Positions 34,538 through 43,469 of a DNA stretch of 64,000 nt are shown one piece after another (the stretch's first letter is position 1; every line of letters starts with the position of its first letter). Source of the stretch: JACVRW01 sp963751835 (GTDB lineage Bacteria; Actinomycetota; Thermoleophilia; Solirubrobacterales; Thermoleophilaceae); the NCBI GenBank assembly GCA_963751835.1, contig CAVVWD010000020.1, positions 124,001 through 188,000 on the forward strand, given 5' to 3'. Below the pieces are notes generated by a model. It worked only from the letters and a program-made list of their open reading frames with translations. It searched no databases and was not told the DNA's origin. A program made the translations under genes and the position numbers.

Positions 34538-37156
34538 ATGACGCGTACACGAGTTCCATCGCCGTCGGTCAACCGCCGGATTCTCGGCTTGGTTCTGGTT
34601 GCGCTGCTCGTAGCCTCGACGGCGCCGCTCTCCGCGCAGGCCGCGAAGTTCTCGGCGCCCACCTACTCCAGCCCGATCACGATGTCGGCGGACGGCAAGC
34701 TGATCTGGGTCGTGAATCCCGGGGGCGACCAGGTGGTCGTGATCGGTGCCGGGAACAACCGGGTGCTGAAGAAGATCAAGGTGGGCGACGAGCCGCAGGG
34801 AGTGGCGGTCGACCCGAACAACCGCTACGCCTACGTCGCCAACGCTGCGGGCGGAAACGTCACGGTCATTCGCATCAAGAACCCGAAGCCAGGCAACTTC
34901 CAGGCGAGCGTCGCCAAGAACCTCGGCAACAACGGCAAGTTCCTGACCGGCGCCGAGCCGTGGAACATCGTCTCTTCGACGGACGGAAGGCGCATCTACG
35001 TCGCCAACTCGAGCCAGGACAGCATCACGGTCATCGACGCCGTCCGGCAGACCGGGAAGGGCAAGAACAAGAAGACCAGCCCGAAGGTGCTCGGCCAGGT
35101 CGCGCTGCGTGGCAGCGCCTGCAGCCGCAACGAGGACTTCCACTTCCAGCCGCGCGGCATGGCGGTGAGCAAGAACAGCAAGAAGCTCTTCGTGACGAGC
35201 TTCTTCGCCTTCCAGCGGCCGGGCTTCCAGCAGGTCAACGACCAGGGCCGGCAGGGCATCGTCTGCCGCATCAACATCAACACGAAGCCGAAGAAGGGCA
35301 AGCTCGGGGCCACGCCCAAGGCCCGGATCGCGCTTCAACCGCGAGACTCGGGCTTCACCGCCGACAAGAACCTGGACAACGTGCAGGACCCGGTGTTCGC
35401 GTGGCCGAACCAGATGCAGAGCATCGTCATCCGAGGCGGCCAGGCGTTCGTGCCGAGCATCGCCGCATCGCCCGAGGGCCCGCAGCGCTTCAACAACTCG
35501 ACGATGGCGTTCGTGAACGTCATCAACGGGATCAACAGCGGAGGCCAGAGCGACGGCAGCAACGGCAAGTTCCTCAACCTCCACCTCGGCGCCCGTACGC
35601 CGGAGCAGGGCAAGAAGAAGCTCTTCTTCGCCAACCCTTGGGCGATCGGCTTCACGGATCAGAGCGGGTCCGGAACCGCCTACGTCGTTTCCGCCGGCTC
35701 CGACCTGCTGGTCAAAGTAAACGTGTCCGGCAACGGCACGCTCAGCTTCACGGGCGGGCCGCAGACCACGCGCTACATCGACCTCAACGATCCTGCCAAC
35801 CCGGCCACGAGCGGCGCCAACGCCGGCAAGAACCCCCAGGGGATCGTCGTCAACAAGCAGGGGACGCGGGCCTGGGTCAACAACTTCGTCTCCCGCAACG
35901 TCACGAGGGTCAACCTGCAGACCGACCAGGTGATCGGGACGACCCGCTACGCCGCGCTACCGGCGCCGGGATCGGCGGAGGAGATCGTTGCGGTCGGGGC
36001 GGAGGTGTTCTTCAGCTCGCGCGGCAATTTCGACCGGCCCGCCGGTACCTCCGTGTCCACCACCGAGCGGCTCTCGAGCGACGCCTGGCAGTCGTGCTCG
36101 AGCTGCCACTTCAAGGGACTCACCGACAGCGTGGTGTGGTCGTTCGGCACCGGCCCGCGCAAGTCCCTGCCGCTGAACGCGAGCTTCAACCCGAGCGCCC
36201 GCACGGTGCAGAAGATCTTCAACTACTCGGCCGTCAACGACGAGGTCGAGGACTTCTCGCTCAACACCCGCAACGTCTCCGGCCCGGGTCCGCTGGCCGC
36301 GGCGGTGCCGTGCGACGCCCCGGCGGCGGGTCAGCCGGCCACGAGCACCTTCAGCCCCAACCACGGCCTGATCATCGCCGACAACGGCAACATCAACCTG
36401 CCGCCGTGCGTGATCAATGCGATCCCGGTGAAGGCGAACGCGGACCGCCAGCAGCTCACCGTCACGCTGCCCGGCAGCAACAGGCCCATACCGTCGCAGA
36501 CGGCGATGCGCGAGTGGGTCCGCAACGCCGTCCGCACCCCGGACGGGCCGTTTGAGAACAAGTCGCTCGGCGAGGCCCGCCTCAACCCGAACCAGGTGGA
36601 GGCCGGCGAGGCGCTCTTCGAGCAAGCGGGCTGTTTTGCGTGCCACGGAACCACGCTGTTCAGCAACTCGATCAAGGACTACGTGTCGCCGCCGCCCGCG
36701 GCTGATATCGGCAACGAGCGGATGCCGCTGGCGCCCGGCACGAACCCGGTGGGCGCGCCGTACGTGGCGAAGTTCATCACCAACATCGGCTCCTTCAACC
36801 TGGGCGTGCCCGGCCAGGGCAACGACCTGGGCAACAACATCGGCGGAACCGAGCTCACCACCCCGGGCTTCAACCCGGTGACGCAGCAGACGACGCCGCC
36901 GCTCGAGGCGCTTGGGCGTGACTACAACGCCGACGGCAGGGGGAACGGCTACACGATTCCGTCGATGCTCGGCATCGACTCGGCGCCGCCCTACTACCAC
37001 AACGGCGCGTGCGAGACGCTCGACTGCGTGCTCAGCAACGTCAAGCACCGCACGTCCACGCCGGCCGGGGGACCCAATTCGCGGCCGGACGCGCTCACGA
37101 GCGCTCGCGACCGTGCCCGGGTCGTCTCGTTCTTGAGATCCCTCGACATCCCCTGA
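34538..37156 (+). CDS. Secreted YVTN beta-propeller protein with two c-type haem sites
   Basis: An 872-aa exported protein. The Arg-rich N-terminus followed by LGLVLVALLVASTAPLSAQA is a signal peptide. Residues 40-490 form a beta-propeller of YVTN-type repeats (for example NNRYAYVANAAGGNVTVIRI and DGRRIYVANSSQDSITVID). Two haem c attachment sites follow: CSSCH (Cys520, Cys523, His524) and CFACH (Cys699, Cys702, His703), within a C-terminal region resembling di-haem peroxidase/MauG-like cytochromes (PSMLGIDSAPPYYHNGACET). It is probably an extracytoplasmic electron carrier or oxidase; the substrate is unknown. It is divergent from the ccmG-like gene, fitting its need for haem attachment. A clear terminator follows. 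Confidence 0.88.
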   Translation: MTRTRVPSPSVNRRILGLVLVALLVASTAPLSAQAAKFSAPTYSSPITMSADGKLIWVVNPGGDQVVVIGAGNNRVLKKIKVGDEPQGVAVDPNNRYAYVANAAGGNVTVIRIKNPKPGNFQASVAKNLGNNGKFLTGAEPWNIVSSTDGRRIYVANSSQDSITVIDAVRQTGKGKNKKTSPKVLGQVALRGSACSRNEDFHFQPRGMAVSKNSKKLFVTSFFAFQRPGFQQVNDQGRQGIVCRININTKPKKGKLGATPKARIALQPRDSGFTADKNLDNVQDPVFAWPNQMQSIVIRGGQAFVPSIAASPEGPQRFNNSTMAFVNVINGINSGGQSDGSNGKFLNLHLGARTPEQGKKKLFFANPWAIGFTDQSGSGTAYVVSAGSDLLVKVNVSGNGTLSFTGGPQTTRYIDLNDPANPATSGANAGKNPQGIVVNKQGTRAWVNNFVSRNVTRVNLQTDQVIGTTRYAALPAPGSAEEIVAVGAEVFFSSRGNFDRPAGTSVSTTERLSSDAWQSCSSCHFKGLTDSVVWSFGTGPRKSLPLNASFNPSARTVQKIFNYSAVNDEVEDFSLNTRNVSGPGPLAAAVPCDAPAAGQPATSTFSPNHGLIIADNGNINLPPCVINAIPVKANADRQQLTVTLPGSNRPIPSQTAMREWVRNAVRTPDGPFENKSLGEARLNPNQVEAGEALFEQAGCFACHGTTLFSNSIKDYVSPPPAADIGNERMPLAPGTNPVGAPYVAKFITNIGSFNLGVPGQGNDLGNNIGGTELTTPGFNPVTQQTTPPLEALGRDYNADGRGNGYTIPSMLGIDSAPPYYHNGACETLDCVLSNVKHRTSTPAGGPNSRPDALTSARDRARVVSFLRSLDIP

Positions 37157-37165
37157 GAGCCGGCA

Positions 37166-37197
37166 GGCCCCGGCCCGCGTTACGCCGAGCCGGGGCC
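37166..37197 (+). terminator. Rho-independent-like terminator after the cytochrome gene
   Basis: A perfect 9-bp stem, GGCCCCGGC (37166-37174) with GCCGGGGCC (37189-37197), and a 14-base loop, begins 10 bases after the stop of the cytochrome gene. Only TTC follows rather than a long T-run, as is common in GC-rich Actinobacteria. It may also serve the convergent esterase gene. Confidence 0.75.
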
Positions 37198-37228
37198 TTC
37201 GAGTGCCACGTTGGGGCGCCACTTGGCA

Positions 37229-38245
37229 TCAGGGCAGGGGGTGAGCTCTGAAGAAGTCCCAGAACTCGGGCGCCGCCTCGAAGCCGGCCGGGTTGTTGCG
37301 GTCGTTCGGGTAGTTGTGCCGGAGGCCGCCGAGCACCGAGAACCGGAACAGCGCACCATCAGGGCCGTTGCCGGTGGCGGGCCAGCGGAAGGACGTGGCA
37401 TGCCGGGCAGAGCTGGCTCCGAAGTCGCCGCGGTCGAGCCCGAGCGACACGAGGTGCGTGTCGATGCCGGAGCTCAGCAGCGGCACAGAGAGCAGCTCCA
37501 CCGGGTCGAGCGGCAGCTCGGTCAAACCGGTCTTCTCGAGGACCCTGTCGTCGAGGGTCCCGACCGCTCCGTACATCGGGATCGGCCGGGCCGGTGACTG
37601 CACGACATTCAGCCCGCCGCCGGAGTACGCAACTGCCGCCAGTCGGCTCGAGCGCTCCATCGCAAGGCGCGCCGTGAAGTTGGCCCCGTTCGAGAAGCCG
37701 GACGCGTAGATACGGTGGCGATCAATCGGCAGCTCCGCCTGCAGGTCGGACACCATCGCGTCGACGAAGCCGACGTCGTCGGCGGGCCACGGCGAGCCTT
37801 CCGGGTAACCGCGCGGGCGTTCGCCGAGGTCGACCTCGGAGGCGAGGTCGTAGCTGTTCCACTTCGTGCTCAGCCGTCCCGACTCGAGCACGCGGTAGCG
37901 CAGCCCGGTCGGGAAGACGGCGACCAGTCCGGTGGCGTCAGCCTGCTCGCGCCAGCCGGAGATCCGCAAGAACTTCTCGCCGTCTCCGCTGCTGCCGTGG
38001 AACATGAAGACGACGGGCGCGCGCGGCCCGGTGACGGGCGCGCGGCTCGGCACGTAGACGATGTACTCGCGCGGGTGGCCGTCCACCTCCACCACGCGGC
38101 AGTTGATCCCGACGCGATACGCGCTGCCCGCCGTGCCGTCGGTGACGCACTGCTCGGGCGAATCGGACGGTGCGGCCTGGGCCGGCGCCGCGAGCGCAAC
38201 TGCGGTCGCAGCGGCGGCCAGGGCCGTGAGGGCCTTGCTGAACAT
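37229..38245 (-). CDS. Secreted alpha/beta-hydrolase, LpqC/PHB depolymerase-like esterase
   Basis: A 338-aa exported esterase. The signal peptide is FSKALTALAAAATAVALAAP with an AQAA cleavage site. The fold shows the oxyanion segment VVFMFHGSSGDGEKF, the nucleophile elbow GFSNGAN (Ser near residue 186), and a late GGLRHNYPN that probably carries the catalytic His. It matches the polyhydroxybutyrate depolymerase/feruloyl esterase-like family; the true substrate may be a polymer or small ester. It lies 11 bases downstream of the fused sigma factor gene, so it may be under that sigma factor's operon control. Confidence 0.85.
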   Translation of the reverse strand: MFSKALTALAAAATAVALAAPAQAAPSDSPEQCVTDGTAGSAYRVGINCRVVEVDGHPREYIVYVPSRAPVTGPRAPVVFMFHGSSGDGEKFLRISGWREQADATGLVAVFPTGLRYRVLESGRLSTKWNSYDLASEVDLGERPRGYPEGSPWPADDVGFVDAMVSDLQAELPIDRHRIYASGFSNGANFTARLAMERSSRLAAVAYSGGGLNVVQSPARPIPMYGAVGTLDDRVLEKTGLTELPLDPVELLSVPLLSSGIDTHLVSLGLDRGDFGASSARHATSFRWPATGNGPDGALFRFSVLGGLRHNYPNDRNNPAGFEAAPEFWDFFRAHPLP

Positions 38246-38256
38246 GACTCCGCCTT

Positions 38257-39996
38257 TCAGGGGTTGATTGCCTGTCGGCGGATAAGACCCGCGGGCCGGC
38301 GGCCAGGTTGGACGGTTGCCTGGTCGGGCGATTCCGGAGTGACCTCCGTCTCGGGAGGCGGGGGCGAAGTGAGCGCGGTGGGATCCTGGGTCGGGCCGGG
38401 AGCCGGCGGCGCCGCTGCCGGCTCATCGGGCGGGGCCTCCGGGGGAGGGCTGAGCAGGCGCTCGAGTCGTCGACGGGCGCGGCGGCCGCCAGGGGCGGGT
38501 TCAGCGCCGGACTCCGGCACGGCGAGTATCCGAGGCCCAGGGCGCGCCCTGGGGCGCGCGACGGGCGGACTCGTGTCCTCGGGGAGAACAAGCTCGATCC
38601 GCCTGCGGCGCGTCAGCGGGCGCTGCGCGGGGGCGTTCCCCAAGCGGTGACGTCGCACGAAGCGGCGGATCCTGCGCGGCCGTACGCCGGTCGTGCGGCT
38701 CAGGCGCACCAGACGGCGAAGCCTGCGCGGGGGCACGCCGGCCCTGAGACCCAGCCGCCTCAGTGCTGCCCGCCGAGCCCGGGCTCGCCCGCGAGGGCCA
38801 AGCAACGGCGCTCCGGCGATCTGGCGCCTCGAGCCCACGGTGCCCGGCTCGGGAACGGGCCCGGTCTGCGGAGCGCGTGACGAATCGGTCGACGTGAGCA
38901 GCTCGGGGGCGGCGCTGGGCTGCGCCCGGTCGGGGAGAGCCGCCCGGGGCTCTGTGCCCGGCGCCAGCCGGAGGCTCGAGCCCGTCCCAGCGGCGGCCGC
39001 TCGGTCACGGTCGCCGTGATCGTCGAGCGCGACGACGCCGCCTGATACCCCGGCGCCCGCCACCGCCGCGGTCACCGCGACCTTGGCGACGAGCGCCTTG
39101 ACGGCGAGGCCGCCTGCCGTGGCTGCGGCGCCTCCGCCGGTGGTCGAGGCGGCGGTCGCCGCGGTGCCCACCGACGTGGCTCCAGCCGCCGCGGCCGCAC
39201 CGCCGGAGCCCGACGCGCCGGCGCCTCCGAGTACCGCCGCCTTGAGGCCGGCGGTCGGCGCGACCGGCAGCACGAGAGCGAGCCCGGAGCGCTGGCGTGC
39301 GACGGCCAGGCGGTACGCATCACACGGCGCGCACTGCCGGAGATGGCGGCGGAGCGTCCCGCGCCGCAGCAGGCCACCTCGCGCGACCTCGAGCTGGCCG
39401 CGGATCTCCTCGCAGGGGGTGGCGCGCGCGTCACGCTCGGCGATCAGCGAGGTGCGCGCCTGGAAGACGAGCGCCTTGACCTTCCCGGGTGCACAGCCGA
39501 TCGCCGCCGCGATCTCCGCGTGGTTCATGTCGCCGAGCTCGAACAGGACCAGCGCTCCCCGCTGATCCTCGGGGAGCCGCGCAAGAGCGCCGACCAGCTC
39601 GCGCAGGTCGGAACGGCGCTGGACGTCGTCGGCCAATCCGTCGGCGCTGGGCTCGAGGTCGTCGGCCGGCAGGGCGGCGTCACGACGCGCAGCGAGCAGC
39701 GTGCGGCAGCGATTGCGCGCGATCGCAAACAGCCACGGCCGCACGGAGTCGGGCAGGCGGCCCTGCCGCAGCGCGCCATGGGCGCGCACGAAGGTCTGCT
39801 GGAGCGCGTCCTCGCCGTCCTCGCGGTTACCGAGCATGTGACGGCAGAAGGCGAGCAGCGATGCATGGTGGCGGTCGTAGAGCGCTTCGAACGCGTCCTG
39901 GTCGCCGTCGCGCACGAGCGCGGCGAGGCGGGCGTCGTCGAGTTGCCGCAGCCGGCGAGCTCCTGCGCGATGGCCCGTGAGGACGCCCATGGTCAC
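38257..39996 (-). CDS. ECF sigma factor with long fused C-terminal domain
   Basis: A 579-aa protein. Residues 20-90 are sigma-70 region 2 (FEALYDRHHASLLAFCRHML, then DALQQTFVRAHGAL), and about 130-185 region 4 (LPEDQRGALVLFELGDMNHA, then IAAAIGCAPGKVKALVFQAR). A zinc-finger-like segment (CEEI...HLRQCAPC, about 200-230) resembles an anti-sigma factor. After it come an Ala/Gly-rich stretch with a probable membrane helix (ALVAKVAVTAAVAGAGVSGG) and a Pro/Arg-rich tail of over 200 residues with repeated RRxRRxVR-type patterns. Fusing the sigma factor to its anti-sigma-like domain suggests self-contained control. The secreted esterase gene follows within 11 bases. Confidence 0.85.
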   Translation of the reverse strand: MTMGVLTGHRAGARRLRQLDDARLAALVRDGDQDAFEALYDRHHASLLAFCRHMLGNREDGEDALQQTFVRAHGALRQGRLPDSVRPWLFAIARNRCRTLLAARRDAALPADDLEPSADGLADDVQRRSDLRELVGALARLPEDQRGALVLFELGDMNHAEIAAAIGCAPGKVKALVFQARTSLIAERDARATPCEEIRGQLEVARGGLLRRGTLRRHLRQCAPCDAYRLAVARQRSGLALVLPVAPTAGLKAAVLGGAGASGSGGAAAAAGATSVGTAATAASTTGGGAAATAGGLAVKALVAKVAVTAAVAGAGVSGGVVALDDHGDRDRAAAAGTGSSLRLAPGTEPRAALPDRAQPSAAPELLTSTDSSRAPQTGPVPEPGTVGSRRQIAGAPLLGPRGRARARRAALRRLGLRAGVPPRRLRRLVRLSRTTGVRPRRIRRFVRRHRLGNAPAQRPLTRRRRIELVLPEDTSPPVARPRARPGPRILAVPESGAEPAPGGRRARRRLERLLSPPPEAPPDEPAAAPPAPGPTQDPTALTSPPPPETEVTPESPDQATVQPGRRPAGLIRRQAINP

Positions 39997-40117
39997 TTGG
40001 ACGCCTTCGTCGGGTCGTTTATTGAGTGAGGTTCCTCACGCTCGCCCGCGCAAGTGGCCAACCTGCCGGCGCGCGTCGGGTCTCAGCCGTCGTTCGCGCC
40101 GGGGTCCTTCGATCGCC

Positions 40118-40936
40118 TTACGATGCTGCCGCCGTGGCGTGCTCGACCTGTGCGAGGGCGCGTCGTAGCACGCGCGACACGTGCATCTGCGAGTACCCGA
40201 GCCTCAGCCCGATCTCGCGCTGGGTCATGTCATGCATGAAACGCAGTTCGAGCATATCCCGCTGGAGGTCCGGCAGCTCTCGCCAGGCGCCGGCGATGGC
40301 ATCGCGGTGCTCGACGAGCTCGTAGGCGGGGTCCTCGTCGCCCAGCAGGTCGACCAAGGCAACCGAGTCCTGGTCGTGCCTGACCACGGGGGTGTCGAGT
40401 GAGATCGTCTCGTAGCTGGCGGCCGCCTCGGAGGCCTCGAGCGCCTGCTCGACCGAGCAGCCGAGCGCAGCGGCCACCTCGCGCATCGTCGGAGAGCGGC
40501 CAAGCCGCTTCGACAGCGCGTCGGTCGCCCGGCTCAGCGCCAGCGCACGCTCCTGGAGGACACGGGGCACGTGTAGCGCCCAGCCCTGGTCGCGGAAGTG
40601 GCGTCTCAGCTCGCCCAGGATCGTGGGCGCAGCGTAGCTCGTGAACTTGCTGCCGTGATCCGGGTCGAAGCGGTCGATCGCCTTGACGAGGCCGAGGCTG
40701 GCGACCTGCAGTAGATCGTCAAACGGCTCCTGGGTATGGGCGTAGCGAAGCGCCAGGTCGCGCGCGAATGGAAGGAGGCGCTCGACGAGCTCGTCGCGCG
40801 CGGCGAGATCGCCCCAGCGGTGATACCGGAGTAGCAGCTGGCGCTCGGCCTCTCGCACAGCGGCACGGTCGCGGCGGCGTGGCTTGCGATGAGACTCAGG
40901 GTTTCGACTCGCTGTGGCGAGGTTTACGGTCGCCAT
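40118..40936 (-). CDS. SigB/SigF-type RNA polymerase sigma factor
   Basis: A 272-aa group 3 sigma factor of the stress/sporulation SigB-SigF type. Region 2 reads PFDDLLQVASLGLVKAIDRF with KFTSYAAPTILGELRRHFRD; region 3 is GRSPTMREVAAALG; region 4 reads LRFMHDMTQREIGLRLGYSQ followed by MHVSRVLRRAL. No fused sensor is present, so it should be controlled by partner-switching with anti-sigma and STAS proteins; an ANTAR regulator and a STAS protein are encoded nearby. Its start overlaps the 3' end of the upstream gene by 13 bases. Confidence 0.92.
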   Translation of the reverse strand: MATVNLATASRNPESHRKPRRRDRAAVREAERQLLLRYHRWGDLAARDELVERLLPFARDLALRYAHTQEPFDDLLQVASLGLVKAIDRFDPDHGSKFTSYAAPTILGELRRHFRDQGWALHVPRVLQERALALSRATDALSKRLGRSPTMREVAAALGCSVEQALEASEAAASYETISLDTPVVRHDQDSVALVDLLGDEDPAYELVEHRDAIAGAWRELPDLQRDMLELRFMHDMTQREIGLRLGYSQMHVSRVLRRALAQVEHATAAAS

Positions 40937-41397
40937 CTTGTGGACCTCCGTCGTTTGTCAACTGACGTACGGTCCGCGGCGCGACCGGGTCTACGGCCGG
41001 GCCTCGTCCCCTCTGGTGCCGCCGGCGGAATCCTTCCCCCGGCGGAAAACGATGCATGTTCACGGCCCCATCGTGGGTCGCTCCGGCGAGCGAGCTTCGT
41101 GGCTTCGGGACTGAGCGTCTCGATCACCGCGAAGCGCTCGGTCTCCGTGATCACCCGCTCGCTCTCAGGGTTCTCGTGATCCCGCGTGATCGCGAAATGC
41201 GTGGCGTACTCCCGCACCGACTCGTACTCCGCGAGTGTGAGGCTGATGGCGCACGCGCAGGCGCGGTCGCCGCACTCGCATGCGAACGAGCCCACGCCGT
41301 CGCCCGGATGTGTTCTGGCGAACAACCTCGCGGTGGACTCGTTCGTGTTACGGGTGCGCAGCTGCTTTTCCGACTCCCGCTGGCGCCAGCTGGGCAT
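40924..41397 (-). CDS. Conserved hypothetical protein with a CECGDRAC motif
   Basis: A 157-aa soluble protein. The central part SFACECGDRACACAISLTLA is followed by EYESVREYATHFAITRDHEN and ERFAVIETLSPEATKLARRS, a pattern I recognise from small conserved actinobacterial proteins of unknown function. The four Cys could form a zinc site. The last 40 residues are Arg/Pro-rich and may be extra. The ATG at 41397 was chosen over a GTG three codons upstream. The end overlaps the SigB/F gene by 13 bases, suggesting coexpression. Confidence 0.7.
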   Translation of the reverse strand: MPSWRQRESEKQLRTRNTNESTARLFARTHPGDGVGSFACECGDRACACAISLTLAEYESVREYATHFAITRDHENPESERVITETERFAVIETLSPEATKLARRSDPRWGREHASFSAGGRIPPAAPEGTRPGRRPGRAADRTSVDKRRRSTRWRP

Positions 41398-41696
41398 AGC
41401 CGTCACCGTCCCGGGAGATCGACGTCGCCCCTCGGCGAGACAACGTGTACGGCACCGTCGAGGGACTCCGAAGCTGCCTTGAAGTCCATGCCCTTTCTGC
41501 TCCCAACGTCGAACTGCCCTTGCGCCGACCCAGGGCCGGCAGTTGCGCTCGACCGGCTCTTGGGGTCGAGGTAGCCAGGGCCGTTTGTTGGGACTCGGGC
41601 CACGTGGAGTCTACACAGGTGCGCTCGCGACTCACCTCCTCGAAGGGTCGGATCGCCTTCGAGCCCGGGGTACAATTCCCACCGCGCAACGCGCCG

Positions 41697-42371
41697 ATGG
41701 ACTCTCAAGCGCCGATGGACTCCAAAGCGCCGGAACCACTTCGCGTCCTAATCGCCAACGAGCGAGCGGAGCGGCTGCAAACGACCACCGGGATTGTGGC
41801 CGCGATGGGTCATGAGGTGATCGCCCGCTCGCTCGAAGTCTCCGAGGTCGCGGCCGCCACGGCCCAGACAAGGCCCGACGTGGCGCTCGTCGGGCTGGGG
41901 GAGAGCTCGGAACACGCGCTCGACCTCATCTCACGGATCGTCCAGGAAGCCGCCTGCCCCGTGATCGCGATACTCGAGACGAGCGACGCCGATTTCGTCA
42001 ACGAGGCGGCGAAGCGGGGGGTCTTCGCCTACATCACGGACGGCGACCCCGAGCAGCTACAAAGCGCGATCGACATCGTCCTGAGGCGCTTTGCCGAGTA
42101 CCACAACCTCGAGGGGGCGTTCGGACGCCGCGCCATGACGGAACGGGCCAAGGGGATCCTGATGGAGCGTCATGGGATCGACGAGCAGGAGGCGTTCGAG
42201 CTGCTTCGCTCCCAGTCCCGGCACTCGGGTCGCAAGCTCATCGAGATCGCCGAGGCCGTGGCGACGAGCCATCTCCTGCTTCGGCCTCACCGCACGGACA
42301 CGTCCGACGGGTCGGGGCCCGCCGATCACGCGGAGGAGACCCCCTCGGGCGCGGCTCGACGATTGACCTAG
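41697..42371 (+). CDS. ANTAR-domain response regulator
   Basis: A 224-aa RNA-binding antitermination regulator. Residues 15-135 form a receiver-like domain (LRVLIANERAERLQTTTGIV), but the usual phospho-Asp site reads TRPDVALVGLGESS, so phosphorylation is plausible but not certain. The ANTAR domain follows at about 140-200 (GRRAMTERAKGILMERHGID, EAFELLRSQSRHSGRKLIEI). Such proteins bind hairpins in leader RNAs to prevent termination. The ATG at 41697 gives MDSQAPMDSKAPEPL; a second ATG at 41712 is equally possible. It overlaps the convergent small zinc-protein gene by 4 bases. Confidence 0.88.
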   Translation: MDSQAPMDSKAPEPLRVLIANERAERLQTTTGIVAAMGHEVIARSLEVSEVAAATAQTRPDVALVGLGESSEHALDLISRIVQEAACPVIAILETSDADFVNEAAKRGVFAYITDGDPEQLQSAIDIVLRRFAEYHNLEGAFGRRAMTERAKGILMERHGIDEQEAFELLRSQSRHSGRKLIEIAEAVATSHLLLRPHRTDTSDGSGPADHAEETPSGAARRLT

Positions 42372-42640
42372 AACTTTGCGGAACCCCGGGGATGGTTCAT
42401 GCGCCCGGTGGCGCTCGGTGTCAGGCGGAGCTCCGAAGCGCAGTCAGGGTGATAGAGCTCGCCGCCATGGTGGATCGCGTCATCACCGGCGGACACGGTG
42501 GCAGCGCAGATGGGGCAGGAACGCGGGCTAGGGCCGCCGCGAAGGTTGTGCCAGTGCCTGTTCAGGAGCTCGGTCGCACCGGCTGGGACGCCCCGCCGCC
42601 GGCCGCGGTCGCGCCCTGGATTGGATTTCTCCGACGTCAC
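42368..42640 (-). CDS. Small putative zinc-binding protein
   Basis: A 90-aa protein with a single candidate zinc site: CPIC, then HHGGELYHPDC (residues about 42-68), spaced like a short treble-clef or LIM-type finger. The N-terminus is Arg-rich. The GTG start at 42640 overlaps the STAS gene stop as GTGA, indicating translational coupling. Function unknown; similar small zinc-ribbon proteins sit near signalling genes in related bacteria. Confidence 0.6.
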   Translation of the reverse strand: MTSEKSNPGRDRGRRRGVPAGATELLNRHWHNLRGGPSPRSCPICAATVSAGDDAIHHGGELYHPDCASELRLTPSATGRMNHPRGSAKF

Positions 42641-42984
42641 GGGCTAGTCGGCGTCCTGGTCCCCGTCAGGGCCCGGAGCCCAGTGGAATCGAGAAAGGTG
42701 CACCCGGTCAGGTCGACGATCAACGGGCGGGAAGGGTCCTCGCCCGCGCCGAGCAGCATCTGCTCCAGCGCCGGCACCGTCGCGAGGTCGACTTCTCCCA
42801 TGACGCAGACGACAGGTGTTCCGTCATCGAGTTGTTCGGTCGCCACGGCGAACCTCTGGCCGGCTCCGGCGATGCCTCGGCGAGCGAGTGGCTTCGGACA
42901 ATTCAAGGTGTCCAGCGCCGGTGTACCGCCTGAATGGGCCGAGGAACCCGCGCTCCGAGGGGGTGAGCTGGTGCGCACTGCCAT
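42637..42984 (-). CDS. STAS-domain protein (anti-sigma factor antagonist-like), C-terminally short
   Basis: A 115-aa STAS protein. The core has VVCVMGEVDLATVPALEQML and LIVDLTGCTFLDSTGLRAL, with Ser in the LDSTGL phosphorylation site. It ends eight residues later (TGTRTPTSP), so the last helix and strand of the STAS fold, about 35 residues, are missing, and no other frame restores them. The start at ATG 42984 has a perfect AGGAGG five bases upstream; the longer GTG start lacks one. It may act in partner-switching for the nearby SigB/F factor if it still folds. Confidence 0.75.
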   Translation of the reverse strand: MAVRTSSPPRSAGSSAHSGGTPALDTLNCPKPLARRGIAGAGQRFAVATEQLDDGTPVVCVMGEVDLATVPALEQMLLGAGEDPSRPLIVDLTGCTFLDSTGLRALTGTRTPTSP

Positions 42985-43008
42985 TCCGACCTCCTGCGAT
43001 CGAGTCAC

Positions 43009-43469
43009 CTCCGGCCGGCGGGCTCGGGCCGGTTTGCATTCGACCGGACGCTGGGGTCGACAGAGCCAGCACCAACGTGCTGGGGTCCCGGCTCGTGCGA
43101 GCGTACCACTCCCCGAGCGCCCGGAGCTCGGAATCGGGTCCTTGCGGCGAGCCGGGTCGAGGCGGCCTACAGCTGCCGTCGGCCACGAACCTGGGCAGGA
43201 GCGCCGGCGCTCCTGCCAGATCCGGGCATCAACCCGTCACCACAAGCCCTGTTCGCCTGCGAGGCAGCTCGATGGCACACGGCCATGCCTCAGGGGGCTG
43301 TCGAAGCTCTGCCAAGCGGTGAACGCAGCAGCACATTCGTGCGGCTGGTGCCGGTGGTTGAGGAGGAAGACGGGCACAGCTCGAATCCTGGCCCGAAGGC
43401 CGCTTCTCCACATCGGGGAGGCACCCTGAACCTGCACCCTGAACTGGCCGAGGCGCCCTCGTCGCAAGC
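43009..43469. other. Gap without a supported gene
   Basis: I find no convincing gene in this 460-base gap between the STAS gene and the TmpA-like gene. Open frames on both strands are composition-driven and have no recognisable domain or good ribosome site. A tandem CACCCTGAAC (about 43429-43442, two copies) is the only local repeat noticed. It may hold the promoter of the STAS operon. Confidence 0.4.

Noticed and set aside
42392..43429. Long plus-strand open frame of 345 codons
   Set aside because: It is antisense to the small zinc-protein and STAS genes, which have real motifs and a strong ribosome site; no domain or proper start is visible.
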